Part shown: positions 45,207 through 54,053 of the stretch, one piece after another
How positions within the stretch are numbered: position 1 is the stretch's first letter
Layout: each line of letters begins with the position of its first letter
Assembly (NCBI GenBank): GCA_021849425.1
Contig: JAJZSY010000001.1
Coordinates: 1 to 64,000 of the forward strand
Direction of reading: 5' to 3'
DNA length: 64,000 nt
Source: Pseudomonadota bacterium
GTDB lineage: Bacteria; Pseudomonadota; Alphaproteobacteria; Acetobacterales; Acetobacteraceae
The notes under the pieces: model-generated
Database searches by the model: none
The model's input: the letters and a program-made list of their open reading frames with translations, nothing else
What the model was told of the DNA's origin: nothing
Position numbers and translations under genes: made by a program

Positions 45207-46197
45207 TCTGTCCGACCATGCGGTTGTAATATGGCACCGTTCCGTTCTGCGGCGTGGGATGGCTGCCGGGGATGACGTGGGCATGATTCTGGCCATCCAC
45301 CACGGCCTGCACCACCTCGCGCGAGCTGGGGTTCAAAACCGGGATCACCGCACCTTCCGGGCCAGAAGCCAGCGCGACACCCTCGGCGGTCACTTCAAGA
45401 CCGGGCGTCTCGACCGCGAGGCTGACCGTCGCCCCACGGGTAACCATCATGACCCGGGCGATGGTTTGCCGGCTCAGCGGGGTGCCCGCAGCAAGGCGGC
45501 GGCTGATCTGCATGCCGAGAACCTCGGATGCGCTGGTCAGCATGCCCTGTGGCAATGCCGCCCTCGCGACCCATGCCATCTTGACGTCATTGATGGTGAC
45601 GACATCGCCGGGTTGTAGCGTATGACGGGCGACAATCACCCGCTCGGCGGGTGCCGCGATTCCGGAAATATCGAAGCTTTCTGGCTTCATGCCCGTGGCG
45701 CTGATCAGGACGGAGGCGGCGAACTGACCATTGACCTGATCGTAGCGAATATTGTTGACCACGATATCAGGCAGCGCGCCGGGCGGGATCATCGGCAGGC
45801 GATCGGAGCCCAGCTGAACCACGAAATGATCAGGCGCCCCCGCGCCGAGCAGGGCGGGCCGCAACGCGCGCGTGATCGAAGCAGCCCGGACCGGCACGCC
45901 CGGGCGCTCGATGACCACGACATTGTCGGGGCCACCGCCCGTCCAGCCGACGCCATAGGCACGGGCAATGGCCGAGAGCTGCGCTCCGCCCACCTCGATA
46001 CGCTGACCCGGCGCAGGGGCTGGGCCCAGCACATCCTTGGCCTTCGGCCCCGCATCGCTGAACAGATCCTGGAGCTGAACGACGGAGCGGTTGATCGTGA
46101 CGATCCCGCGCGGCGCCGGCGCCGCGACCGCGACACCGGCGGCAAGGCCGATCATGACGGTCAGAACCGCAATCGTGCGTCCGGTCGATCGGGGCAT
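45199..46197 (-). CDS. flgA: Flagellar basal body P-ring formation chaperone FlgA
   Basis: Periplasmic chaperone for P-ring assembly, 332 residues. A signal peptide (to about residue 26) precedes a SAF-type C-terminal domain ('ERVIVARHTLQPGDVVTINDVKMAWV', 'LGMQISRRLAAGTPLSRQTI', 'MVTRGATVSLAVETPGLEVTAEGVAL'). It is ten bases downstream of flgG. Confidence 0.92.
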   Translation of the reverse strand: MPRSTGRTIAVLTVMIGLAAGVAVAAPAPRGIVTINRSVVQLQDLFSDAGPKAKDVLGPAPAPGQRIEVGGAQLSAIARAYGVGWTGGGPDNVVVIERPGVPVRAASITRALRPALLGAGAPDHFVVQLGSDRLPMIPPGALPDIVVNNIRYDQVNGQFAASVLISATGMKPESFDISGIAAPAERVIVARHTLQPGDVVTINDVKMAWVARAALPQGMLTSASEVLGMQISRRLAAGTPLSRQTIARVMMVTRGATVSLAVETPGLEVTAEGVALASGPEGAVIPVLNPSSREVVQAVVDGQNHAHVIPGSHPTPQNGTVPYYNRMVGQNG

Positions 46198-46207
46198 GTC
46201 GCAATCC

Positions 46208-46990
46208 TCAGAGTTGCGTCAGGGTCTGAAGCATCTGGTTGGTTGCGGTGACGACCTGGCTGTTCATGTCGTAGGCGCGCTGGGCAGTGATGAGATCGGT
46301 CACTTCACTGACAACGTTGACATTCGAGTTCTCGACGAAGCCCTGCATCACCGTTCCGAAACCAGGGGCGCTGGGCGCGCCGGTCACCGGGTTGCCGGAG
46401 GCGGCGGTCTGGAGGAAGAGGTTCCCCCCCTGCGCGGCAAGACCGGCATCGTTGGGAAAGACTGCGAGCTGCAACTGACCAACCGTTTGCGGCGCGGTCT
46501 GCCCAGGCAGCGAGACCTGAACCTGGCCGGAGGCGTTGATCGTGACATTCGTGGCGTTTGTCGGAACCTGGATGCCCGGCTGCACGATATACCCATCCGC
46601 CGTCACGATCGTGCCATTCGGCGACAGCCCGAACGTGCCATCGCGCGTGTAGGCGAGCTGGCCGGAGGGCAGGGTCACCTGGAACCATCCGTTCCCGGAA
46701 ATCGCCATGTCGAGCGTGTTGTTCGTCTGCTGAAGATTGCCCTGCTGATCGATCCTGTAGATCGCGGCGGTCTTCACGCCGAGGCCGATCTGGGTGCCGG
46801 AGGGCACGATCGTGCCGGCATCCGAACTGTTCGACCCCGCACGCCGCAGATCCTGATACAGCAGGTCCTGGAAGGCGACCCGCTGGGCCTTGTAGCCCGT
46901 GGTCGTCATGTTCGCGATATTGTTGGAAATGACTTCCACATTGGTCTGCTGGGCCTGCATACCGGTGGCGGCGATGTCGAGTGCGCGCAT
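46208..46990 (-). CDS. flgG: Flagellar distal rod protein FlgG
   Basis: A 260-residue rod protein. The N-terminal 'MRALDIAATGMQAQQTNVEVISNNIANMTTTGYKAQR' pattern and C-terminal 'GFVENSNVNVVSEVTDLITAQRAYDMNSQVVTATNQMLQTL' are the paired helices of the rod-hook family; length and 'ISGNGWFQVTLPSG' identify FlgG. It follows flgF by 27 bases. Confidence 0.95.
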   Translation of the reverse strand: MRALDIAATGMQAQQTNVEVISNNIANMTTTGYKAQRVAFQDLLYQDLRRAGSNSSDAGTIVPSGTQIGLGVKTAAIYRIDQQGNLQQTNNTLDMAISGNGWFQVTLPSGQLAYTRDGTFGLSPNGTIVTADGYIVQPGIQVPTNATNVTINASGQVQVSLPGQTAPQTVGQLQLAVFPNDAGLAAQGGNLFLQTAASGNPVTGAPSAPGFGTVMQGFVENSNVNVVSEVTDLITAQRAYDMNSQVVTATNQMLQTLTQL

Positions 46991-47017
46991 TCTTGCTTTC
47001 CTGTCAGGACAGTGGCG

Positions 47018-47761
47018 TCAGCTGGTCGTGCCGCCGAGGATCTGGGAGATGGCGGTCTGGCTGCGGCTCTTCTCGGAGGTCAGGAACTGGGCGAGCATCT
47101 CGTAGTTCCGGCTGGCCTGGATCATGTTGGTGATTTCCGTGACCGGCTGGACATTCGATTCCTCGATCGCCCCCTGCACGATCTGCGGGTTGGGCGATGG
47201 AATCGGCGGAGTTGTCGTCTGGAAGAGATTGGCGCCCTGGGCAGTCAGGGTTTGCGGGTTCGCAACGGTGACAACGCCGACCTGCCCGATAATGCCCTGC
47301 TGGGTGCTGACCGTCCCATCGGCCGCGATGGTCAGCGCGCCGCTCTGCGGCGGCACCGTGATGGGCTGACCGTTCGTGCTGAGAAGACTGTAGCCATCGG
47401 CATTGGCGATCGTGCCGTCGGGCATCAGGTTGAACTGCCCGTCCCGCGTCAGGCGGGGACCGTTCGGGGTCTGGACGGTGAAATAGCCGCCGGCCGGAAG
47501 TGCGAGATCGAGCGGATTGCCGGTGTTGCGGATGGTCCCCGGCTGCGCGTCGCGCCACGTGCCGTTGGCCTGGGTATAGGCTTGGGTGGACCCGCCGGGC
47601 GGCGCGGTAACGCCGCGCATGTGATCGAGCCAGGATGTCGAGGCGAGGTGCAGCGACTGATAGCCGGGCGTGGACGCATTGGCGATGTTGTTCGCGATCA
47701 CGTCGACATCGCGGGATGCCGTCAGCATGCGCGAAAGAATGATCGTGCTGGTATTCTGCAT
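47018..47761 (-). CDS. flgF: Flagellar proximal rod protein FlgF
   Basis: A 247-residue rod protein, shorter than FlgG and lacking its central insert. 'SRMLTASRDVDVIANNIANASTPGYQSLHL' and 'GAIEESNVQPVTEITNMIQASRNYEMLAQFL' are the family termini. It heads the flgF-G-A-H run. The 168-bp divergent region to imuA contains the SOS box; no clear sigma-28 or sigma-54 promoter for flgF is visible. Confidence 0.93.
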   Translation of the reverse strand: MQNTSTIILSRMLTASRDVDVIANNIANASTPGYQSLHLASTSWLDHMRGVTAPPGGSTQAYTQANGTWRDAQPGTIRNTGNPLDLALPAGGYFTVQTPNGPRLTRDGQFNLMPDGTIANADGYSLLSTNGQPITVPPQSGALTIAADGTVSTQQGIIGQVGVVTVANPQTLTAQGANLFQTTTPPIPSPNPQIVQGAIEESNVQPVTEITNMIQASRNYEMLAQFLTSEKSRSQTAISQILGGTTS

Positions 47762-47901
47762 CCTGACCTGTCACCCTTTTGGGACGTCACACCGGAACGT
47801 GCAGGGAAACAATGGCGGTTAAAGCTTAATGTTCGGCTAAGCAGGCGAATAAATTTGCCCCGCCACCATCGCGATATCGGGATTGACGCCCGCCCGAAAA
47901 A

Positions 47902-47916
47902 GAACAAAATAAGAAC
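47902..47916 (+). promoter_or_regulatory. LexA/SOS box (GAAC-N7-GAAC)
   Basis: GAAC, seven bases (AAAATAA), GAAC: the direct-repeat LexA operator of alphaproteobacteria. It lies 13 bases before the imuA start, just upstream of its ribosome site. Confidence 0.8.
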
Positions 47917-47929
47917 AAAGGACAGGATC

Positions 47930-48526
47930 ATGACCAATGTGGCGCTATTTTCCGGCCTGCCATGCCCGGAGATCCAGCCGGGGACGGTGCATGAAATCGC
48001 CGGCGATCAATCCATCATGAGTTTCGCGGCGTTACTGCTTGGCCGCACGCGAGGCGCGCCGGTCTGCTGGGTCGGCACCTCGGTCGATCTCTATCCGCCG
48101 GGGCTCGCCGGGCTGGCGCTCGATCCCGGCCGGCTCGTGCTTGCCGAGGCGGAGCGGGAGCAAGACCGACTGGCGCTGCTCGAAACCGCCCTGGCCGGTG
48201 GCCTGCACGCGGCTGGGCCGGTGGAGCGGATCTCCCGTCTCGCGGTGCGCCGCCTCGCACTGGCGGCACGGCGGGGCCAGGCTGTCGGGCTGGTGCTGAA
48301 CATGGGAAAGGCAAGTGATTCCAATGCGTTCTCGACGAGATGGCGAATTGGCGCAGAACCTTCCGGGCCGGATGGCGCGCGGCGCTGGCGGGCCGAGTTG
48401 CTGCATGCGCGCGGCGTGCCGCCGGGCGCCTTCGGCCTAGAGCTGGGCCATGACGGAGCGACGCATGCTTTCGATCTGGCTGGCGGCGGGATTGCCCGCC
48501 AGCAACCCCTCAGACGCGCCAGCTGA
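47930..48526 (+). CDS. imuA: ImuA-like SOS mutagenesis protein (short form)
   Basis: First gene of the imuA-imuB-dnaE2 cassette and directly behind an SOS box. The 198-residue protein resembles the RecA-related ImuA ('PGTVHEIAGD', 'FAALLLGRTRGAPVCWVG', 'LLHARGVPPGAFGLELGHDGATHAFDL') but is shorter than the roughly 250 residues usual in the family, lacking N-terminal sequence and an obvious Walker A. ImuA helps assemble the translesion polymerase complex. It overlaps imuB by about 60 bp. Confidence 0.8.
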   Translation: MTNVALFSGLPCPEIQPGTVHEIAGDQSIMSFAALLLGRTRGAPVCWVGTSVDLYPPGLAGLALDPGRLVLAEAEREQDRLALLETALAGGLHAAGPVERISRLAVRRLALAARRGQAVGLVLNMGKASDSNAFSTRWRIGAEPSGPDGARRWRAELLHARGVPPGAFGLELGHDGATHAFDLAGGGIARQQPLRRAS

Positions 48527-49751
48527 GCGCGCCCTCGATCAGCTCGCCCTGCGCTGCCAGGGCTTCACGCCGCTGGTGGCGCCGGACCCGCCGGATGGTC
48601 TCCTGCTCGACATCACCGGCTGCGCCCATCTGTTTGGCGGCGAGGCCAGGCTGTGCGCGCGGATCGGAGCCATGCTGCCCGGCGCCCGGATCGCGATCGG
48701 CGGCACCGCGATGGCGGCGCGGGCGCTGGCCCGGCACGGCATAACGTCGGACGCCAGACTCGACACTCTGCCGGTGACGGCTCTTGGGCTGGAAGCACCG
48801 GTTGCGCGGCGGCTGCACCGGCTTGGAATCAGACGGATCGGCGCGCTGACGCGCCTCTCGCGCAGCGAGATCCGGGCCGGTTTCAGCGAAGACCTGCTGC
48901 TCAGACTCGACCGCCTGCACGGAAGGGTCGCCGAGCCGCTGCATTTCCTGCCGCCGCCGGCCGCATGGCGCGAGGCGGAATCGCATCACGAGCCACTGCT
49001 GACGGCCGAACAACTGCGGGCGGCGCTGGCCCGGCTTGTCATCCGCCTCTGCGACAGGCTGGAGGCGGCCGAATGCGGCCTGACGATTTTGCAGGTCCGG
49101 TTCCGGCGGGTCGATGCGCGCGTGGTCGGGGAGACGATCGGCTTCGCAGCCCCCGCGCGCGATGCGCCGCATATCTGCCGCCTGCTGGCCGAGCGTCTGA
49201 ACCGGGTCGATCCGGGATTCGGCGTGGAAGGCCTGGAGATCGAGGGAGAGGTGGCAGCACTGCCAGCGGGACAGCCGGAGCTGGGCGGCGCTTTTCGGCC
49301 GGAACACACCCAAACCTTCGACCTTCTGGCCACCCGGGCCCGGCTGTCGCGGCTGGCGCCAGTGGCGAGCCATGTGCCGGAGCGCGCGATGCGCCGGATT
49401 CCGGTAACGGAACCGCCGCCAGGCTGGCCACCCGCCGGCCATCCACGGCCGGTCCGGCTGTTCGTCCGCCCCGAGCGGATCGAGGTGATCGCGCCGGTGC
49501 CCGACGATCCGCCGCTGCTGATGCGATGGCGCGGAGCCAGCCATCGCATCACCCGCGCCACCGGGCCGGAGCGGATCGCACGCGAATGGTGGCGTCACGA
49601 ATCCCCTGAGGCAGCCGGCCGCGCCGAGGTGGAGATGCTGCGCGACTATTACGCGATCGAGGATGAGGCGGGGCAACGTTTCTGGGTGTTTCGCACCGGG
49701 CTGCACGGCGGCGCGCGGCCGCCCCGATGGTTCATCCACGGGGTATTCTGA
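48465..49751 (+). CDS. imuB: ImuB, catalytically inactive Y-family polymerase homologue
   Basis: A 428-residue DinP/UmuC-like protein that recruits DnaE2 to the beta clamp. 'DGLLLDITGCAHLFGGE', 'ALARHGITSDARLDTLPV', 'LHRLGIRRIGALTRLSRSEI' and C-terminal 'FWVFRTGLHGGARPPRWFIHG' are typical ImuB; the acidic catalytic residues of active Y-polymerases are not evident. It seems to lack part of the usual N-terminal region. 'QTFDLL' around residue 282 could be a clamp-binding motif. ATG at 48465 is preferred; 48450 is an alternative. The stop overlaps the dnaE2 start. Confidence 0.88.
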   Translation: MLSIWLAAGLPASNPSDAPAERALDQLALRCQGFTPLVAPDPPDGLLLDITGCAHLFGGEARLCARIGAMLPGARIAIGGTAMAARALARHGITSDARLDTLPVTALGLEAPVARRLHRLGIRRIGALTRLSRSEIRAGFSEDLLLRLDRLHGRVAEPLHFLPPPAAWREAESHHEPLLTAEQLRAALARLVIRLCDRLEAAECGLTILQVRFRRVDARVVGETIGFAAPARDAPHICRLLAERLNRVDPGFGVEGLEIEGEVAALPAGQPELGGAFRPEHTQTFDLLATRARLSRLAPVASHVPERAMRRIPVTEPPPGWPPAGHPRPVRLFVRPERIEVIAPVPDDPPLLMRWRGASHRITRATGPERIAREWWRHESPEAAGRAEVEMLRDYYAIEDEAGQRFWVFRTGLHGGARPPRWFIHGVF

Positions 49752-49773
49752 TGACACGGGGTATTCTGATGAC
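49738..49773 (+). repeat. Perfect 18-bp tandem duplication at imuB/dnaE2 junction
   Basis: ACGGGGTATTCTGATGAC occurs twice back to back (49738-49755 and 49756-49773). Each copy has a TGATGAC stop/start overlap. The first closes imuB and opens dnaE2; the second repeats the start in frame, adding six codons. Confidence 0.9.
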
Positions 49774-52700
49774 AGAATATGCCGAGCTTGCCGCCGCCAG
49801 CGCGTTCAGCTTCCTCGAAGGCGCGTCGCACCCGCAGGAACTGGTCGACCAGGCCCTGTTCCTCGGCCATGCGGCGCTGGGCATCGCGGACCGGAACACC
49901 GTCGCCGGCGTGGTGCGCGCGCATGTCGCGGCGAAGCGGCGCGGTCTGCGCCTGCTGGTCGGCAGCCGGCTAGGCTTCGAGGATGGACCGGACGTCATCG
50001 CCTATCCGCGCGACCGCGAGGGCTGGGGTCGGCTCTGCCGGCTGCTCAGCCTCGGCAAGGGGCGGGCAGCGAAAAGCGGCTGCCGGCTTCGCCTCGACGA
50101 TCTGGAGGACCAGGCGGCCGGGATGGCGCTGATCGTGATGCCGCCGCCCTGGCCCGATGCCGCCTTCGCCGCCAGCCTCGACCGGATCGCCGGCTTCGGC
50201 GCCCTGGTCTGGCTCGGGGCGGCGCGCCGCTATGCGCCGGACGACGCCGCGCGGCTGGAGGCGCTCGCCGCCCTGGCCGGACGGCGGCGGCTGGTGGCGG
50301 TGAACGACGTGCTGTATCACGCGCCCTCGCGCCGGCCGTTGCAGGACGTGATGCGCTGCATCCGCCATGGCTGCACGATCGCCGAGGCCGGTCTGCGCCT
50401 CGAGCCGCATGGCGAGCGCCACCTCAAGCCGGCCGCCGAGATGGCCCGGCTGTTCCGCGGATATGAAGGGGCGATCGCGGCTCAGGCCGAGATTCTGGAA
50501 GCTGTAGGCTTCACCCTTGGCGACATACACTATGAATATCCCGACGAGCCGGTGCCGCCGGGCAAAACCCCCGACGGCCATCTCGCCGACCTCGCCTGGG
50601 CGGGAGCGGCGATCCGCTATCCCGGCGGCGCGCCGGCGGCGATCACCGCGACGATCCGCCGCGAGCTCGACCTGATCGCCCAGCTCGGCTACGCGCGCTA
50701 TTTCCTGACCGTGAACGATATCGTCGGCTTCGCCCGGCGGCAGGGGATTCTCTGCCAGGGGCGCGGCTCGGCGGCGAATTCGGCGGTCTGCTACGCGCTC
50801 GGCATCACCGCGGTCGATCCCGCCGAGATCGACCTGCTGTTCGAGCGCTTCGTCTCGGCCGAGCGGGGCGAGCCGCCGGATATCGACGTCGATTTCGAGC
50901 ATGAGCGGCGCGAGGAGGTGATTCAGTATATCTATGGCCGCTACGGCCGCGCGCGGGCGGCGATCGCGGCGGCGGTGATTCACTATCGGCCGCGCAGCGC
51001 GATCCGCGATGTCGGCAAGGCGCTCGGCCTGGAAGCGGCGACGATCGAGACGCTGGCGGCGCAAAGCTGGAATCCGGGCGATGCGCTGTGGTCGGACGAG
51101 CGGCTGCGCGAGGCCGGGCTCGATCCGGCCTCGCCGGACCTGCGGCGGGCCATCGGCCTCGCGCGCGAGCTGGTCGACCTGCCGCGGCATCTGTCCCAGC
51201 ATGTCGGCGGGTTCGTGCTGACGCGCACCCGGCTCGACGAGATCGTGCCGGTCGGCCCGGCCGCCATGGCGGAGCGCAGCTTCATCGAATGGGACAAGGA
51301 CGATATCGACGCGCTGGGGCTGATGAAGGTCGACGTGCTGGCGCTGGGCATGCTCACCTGCATCCGCAAATGCTTCGCCCTGCTGGGGATCGCCGATCTG
51401 GCCGACGTGCCGCGCGAGGACCCGCGCGTTTACGACATGCTGTGCCGGGGAGATGCGCTCGGCGTGTTCCAGGTGGAAAGCCGGGCGCAGATGAACATGC
51501 TGCCGCGGCTGCGGCCGCGCACCTTCTACGACCTGGTGATCGAGGTCGCGATCGTCCGGCCGGGGCCGATCCAGGGGGATATGGTGCATCCGTATCTGCG
51601 GCGGCGGAACGGGCTGGAGGCGACGAACATGCCCTCGCCCGCCCTGCGCGCCGTCCTCGGCAAGACGCTCGGCGTGCCGCTGTTCCAGGAGCAGGCGATG
51701 CGGATCGCCATCGAGGCGGCCGGCTTCACGCCCGGCGAGGCCAACGAACTGCGCCGCGCCATGGCGACCTTCCGCAGCCCCGGCGCGATCGAGCGATTCT
51801 TCACCCGGATGGTCGAGGGCATGGTCGCGCGCGGCCATGAGCGCGATTTCGCGGAGCGCTGCTTCCGCCAGATCGAGGGTTTCGGCACTTACGGGTTTCC
51901 CGAAAGCCATGCCGCGAGCTTCGCGCATCTGGTCTATGTCTCGGCCTGGCTGAAATGCCACCACCCGGCGGAATTCGCCGCCGCTTTGCTGAACTCGCAG
52001 CCGATGGGGTTCTACCAGCCGGCGCAGATCGTGCGCGATGCGCGCGAGCACGGCATCGCCGTCCGCGCCGCCGATGTGGCGGCGAGTGCGTGGGACTGCA
52101 CGGTGGAAAACGGGGCGCTGCGGCTCGGCCTGCGGATGATCAGGGGCTTCAGGGCCGACTGGGCGGCACGGATCGACGCCCTGCGGGCCGAGAGGCGAAT
52201 CGGCCTGCCCGAACTTGCGTCGCTGCCAAAAGCCGCACTCGAAGCGCTGGCCGAGGCCGGCGCCCTGCGGTCTCTGGGCATGGGGCGGCGCACCGCGCTC
52301 TGGCAGGCCGGCCTGGTGGACAATGCGCCCCCTTCCCCGCTCGGGCCGCTTTCCTGCCCTGCCGCCGCCCCCGAACTGCCCCTGATGCAGCACGGCGAGC
52401 ACGTGGCCGCCGACTATCGCGCCACCGGCCTGTCCCTGCGCGCGCATCCACTAGGCTTGCTGCGAAGCCATCCCCGGCTGCGCGGCACCATCACCTGCAA
52501 GGACATGGACGAACGCGTCCAAGACGGCGGCCAGGTCCGCCTTGCCGGCCTGGTCACGGTGCGCCAGCGCCCCGGCAGCGCCAAGGGGACCGTATTCATC
52601 ACGATCGAGGATGAAACCGGCATCGCCAACCTGATTGTCTGGCCCGCCCGCGTCGAGGCACTGCGACAGGAGATCGTCTCCGCCCGGCTCCTCGGCGTGC

Positions 52701-52894
52701 GAGGCCGGGTGCAACGCGGCGTCGAGAGGGATGTCACGATCGTGCATGTTCTGGTCGATACGCTTGCCGATTTATCGCCCCTGCTCGACCGGCTCGACCG
52801 GCTCGACCCGCCAGAGGCAGCGAGCGAGGCGGGCGGTCAAGGGAAATCGAGGCCGGAACGGCGAACAGCGCCACGAAGCCGTGATTTTCACTGA
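49751..52894 (+). CDS. dnaE2: Error-prone DNA polymerase III alpha subunit DnaE2 (ImuC)
   Basis: The 1047-residue C-family polymerase is the synthetic engine of SOS mutagenesis. The PHP domain begins 'EYAELAAASAFSFLEGASHPQELVDQA', without the histidines of active PHP sites, as in other DnaE2. 'QGRGSAANSAVCYALGIT', 'ERGEPPDIDVDFEHERREEV' (catalytic Asp) and 'FGTYGFPESHAASFAHLVYVSAWLKCHHP' are clear, and an OB domain lies near residue 900-1000. Starts are ATG at 49751 (overlapping imuB) or ATG at 49769 from the duplicated unit. Confidence 0.95.
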   Translation: MTRGILMTEYAELAAASAFSFLEGASHPQELVDQALFLGHAALGIADRNTVAGVVRAHVAAKRRGLRLLVGSRLGFEDGPDVIAYPRDREGWGRLCRLLSLGKGRAAKSGCRLRLDDLEDQAAGMALIVMPPPWPDAAFAASLDRIAGFGALVWLGAARRYAPDDAARLEALAALAGRRRLVAVNDVLYHAPSRRPLQDVMRCIRHGCTIAEAGLRLEPHGERHLKPAAEMARLFRGYEGAIAAQAEILEAVGFTLGDIHYEYPDEPVPPGKTPDGHLADLAWAGAAIRYPGGAPAAITATIRRELDLIAQLGYARYFLTVNDIVGFARRQGILCQGRGSAANSAVCYALGITAVDPAEIDLLFERFVSAERGEPPDIDVDFEHERREEVIQYIYGRYGRARAAIAAAVIHYRPRSAIRDVGKALGLEAATIETLAAQSWNPGDALWSDERLREAGLDPASPDLRRAIGLARELVDLPRHLSQHVGGFVLTRTRLDEIVPVGPAAMAERSFIEWDKDDIDALGLMKVDVLALGMLTCIRKCFALLGIADLADVPREDPRVYDMLCRGDALGVFQVESRAQMNMLPRLRPRTFYDLVIEVAIVRPGPIQGDMVHPYLRRRNGLEATNMPSPALRAVLGKTLGVPLFQEQAMRIAIEAAGFTPGEANELRRAMATFRSPGAIERFFTRMVEGMVARGHERDFAERCFRQIEGFGTYGFPESHAASFAHLVYVSAWLKCHHPAEFAAALLNSQPMGFYQPAQIVRDAREHGIAVRAADVAASAWDCTVENGALRLGLRMIRGFRADWAARIDALRAERRIGLPELASLPKAALEALAEAGALRSLGMGRRTALWQAGLVDNAPPSPLGPLSCPAAAPELPLMQHGEHVAADYRATGLSLRAHPLGLLRSHPRLRGTITCKDMDERVQDGGQVRLAGLVTVRQRPGSAKGTVFITIEDETGIANLIVWPARVEALRQEIVSARLLGVRGRVQRGVERDVTIVHVLVDTLADLSPLLDRLDRLDPPEAASEAGGQGKSRPERRTAPRSRDFH

Positions 52895-52942
52895 TGCCCA
52901 AACGGAACATAACCATCCATTAATATTCATCCAAGATAATCG

Positions 52943-52959
52943 CCTCTGAGGATCAGAGG
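52943..52959 (+). promoter_or_regulatory. Hairpin covering the fliL ribosome binding site
   Basis: CCTCTGA and TCAGAGG pair over seven bases with a GGA loop. The 3' arm contains most of the fliL Shine-Dalgarno AGAGGA, seven to eight bases before the ATG. Folding would hide the ribosome site. Confidence 0.5.
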
Positions 52960-52966
52960 ACAATCT

Positions 52967-53479
52967 ATGGCCAAGCCACCGACAGCCGCAAAAAATGCAG
53001 CCGACGAAACCTTGCCCGAAGCCGAGGGCGAGGCGGTGCCGGCAAAGCCGTCAAAGCGCAAGCTGATCTTCATCGGCGGTGCGGTCGCCGCGTTTCTGCT
53101 GCTGATCGGCGGCCTGTGGATCACCGGTATCCTGCCGCGCATGCTCGGGGAGAGACCACCGCCGAAAGTAACCGGGCCGGTTTACGTCAAAATCCCGGAA
53201 ATCGTCGCGAATCTCGACGTCCCCAATGGCCAGGACTCCTATGTGAAACTTGAAGCCACCATCGAACTTGCGGATCAGAAATCCGCAAAAATCGCGACGG
53301 CCGACATGCCCCGCATCGTCGATGTGTTCCAGACCTATCTCCGTGCCATGCGTCCAGGCGAACTGCGCGGCGCATCCGGCACCTACCGCCTGCGGGAAGC
53401 CCTGATCGATCGCGTCGAGGTGGCGACGGCGCCTGCCGTGGTGAAAGACATCCTGTTTCAGGAACTGATCGTTCAATAA
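52967..53479 (+). CDS. fliL: Flagellar basal body-associated protein FliL
   Basis: A 170-residue single-pass membrane protein that supports the stator. A Lys/Ala/Glu-rich cytoplasmic tail, membrane helix 'LIFIGGAVAAFLLLIGGLWI' (about residues 25-45) and a stomatin-like periplasmic domain ('VYVKIPEIVANLD', 'YVKLEATIEL', 'LREALIDRV'). fliM, which often follows fliL, is missing here. Confidence 0.9.
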   Translation: MAKPPTAAKNAADETLPEAEGEAVPAKPSKRKLIFIGGAVAAFLLLIGGLWITGILPRMLGERPPPKVTGPVYVKIPEIVANLDVPNGQDSYVKLEATIELADQKSAKIATADMPRIVDVFQTYLRAMRPGELRGASGTYRLREALIDRVEVATAPAVVKDILFQELIVQ

Positions 53480-53528
53480 TACTGATATCTACCAGCGTCG
53501 AAGCAAAAATTGTCGAAATGGTGAAAAA

Positions 53529-54053
53529 ATGCTGACCTATATCCTGACTTATGGCGCATGGGGATTTCAGAGCGTATTATTTGGAGTTCTTGTTTTCACG
53601 CTGGTTTATGCACGCCGCCTGGACAAATCCATTCTCCAGATGCGCGCCGATCGCCATGCCCTGCAGGAACTGGTCGACCAGATCGGCACATCGGTCAGCT
53701 CCGCCATATCCGCCACCGAACGTCTGAAGGAGCAGGCCGGCCAGAGTTTCACCGCCCTGGAGGAGGCGTGCAAGGCCGCCGCCGCCTCCACCACCCGTCT
53801 CGACGAACTGATCAGCCAGGCCAATATCGCCGCGGACACCCAAAAGCGCGCCGAGAGCAAGGAGGGCTTCGATATGTCCGATACGTCTGCGGCCGTGATC
53901 GACCTGAAGCCTCAAGACGCCGTAGCTTCGCCGCGCGGGGTGCTGATGGCAAAACCAAACCCCCTGCACCGTTCGAACCAATCCCGGCGCCCCGCGAAGC
54001 TGCAAAGCAGAGCCGAGCGCGACCTTGCCCGGATGCTGCTAGATGCCACCTGA
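53529..54053 (+). CDS. DUF6468 family flagellar-locus protein
   Basis: A 174-residue protein with one N-terminal membrane helix ('YGAWGFQSVLFGVLVFTLVYARRL'), a coiled-coil segment ('LQMRADRHALQELVDQIGTS' through 'LEEACKAAAASTTRLDELI') and a basic tail. Members of this family sit between FliL/FliM and MotE-like genes in Rhodospirillales; function unknown, probably motor-associated. It overlaps the next gene by 11 bases. Confidence 0.7.
   Translation: MLTYILTYGAWGFQSVLFGVLVFTLVYARRLDKSILQMRADRHALQELVDQIGTSVSSAISATERLKEQAGQSFTALEEACKAAAASTTRLDELISQANIAADTQKRAESKEGFDMSDTSAAVIDLKPQDAVASPRGVLMAKPNPLHRSNQSRRPAKLQSRAERDLARMLLDAT

Noticed and set aside
46091-47929. Upstream extension of the imuA frame
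   Set aside because: It is antisense to flgA, flgG and flgF; ATG at 47930 sits right behind the SOS box and a ribosome site.
49970-52447. 825-codon minus-strand frame opposite dnaE2
   Set aside because: Antisense shadow of a well-supported polymerase gene; no domain pattern.
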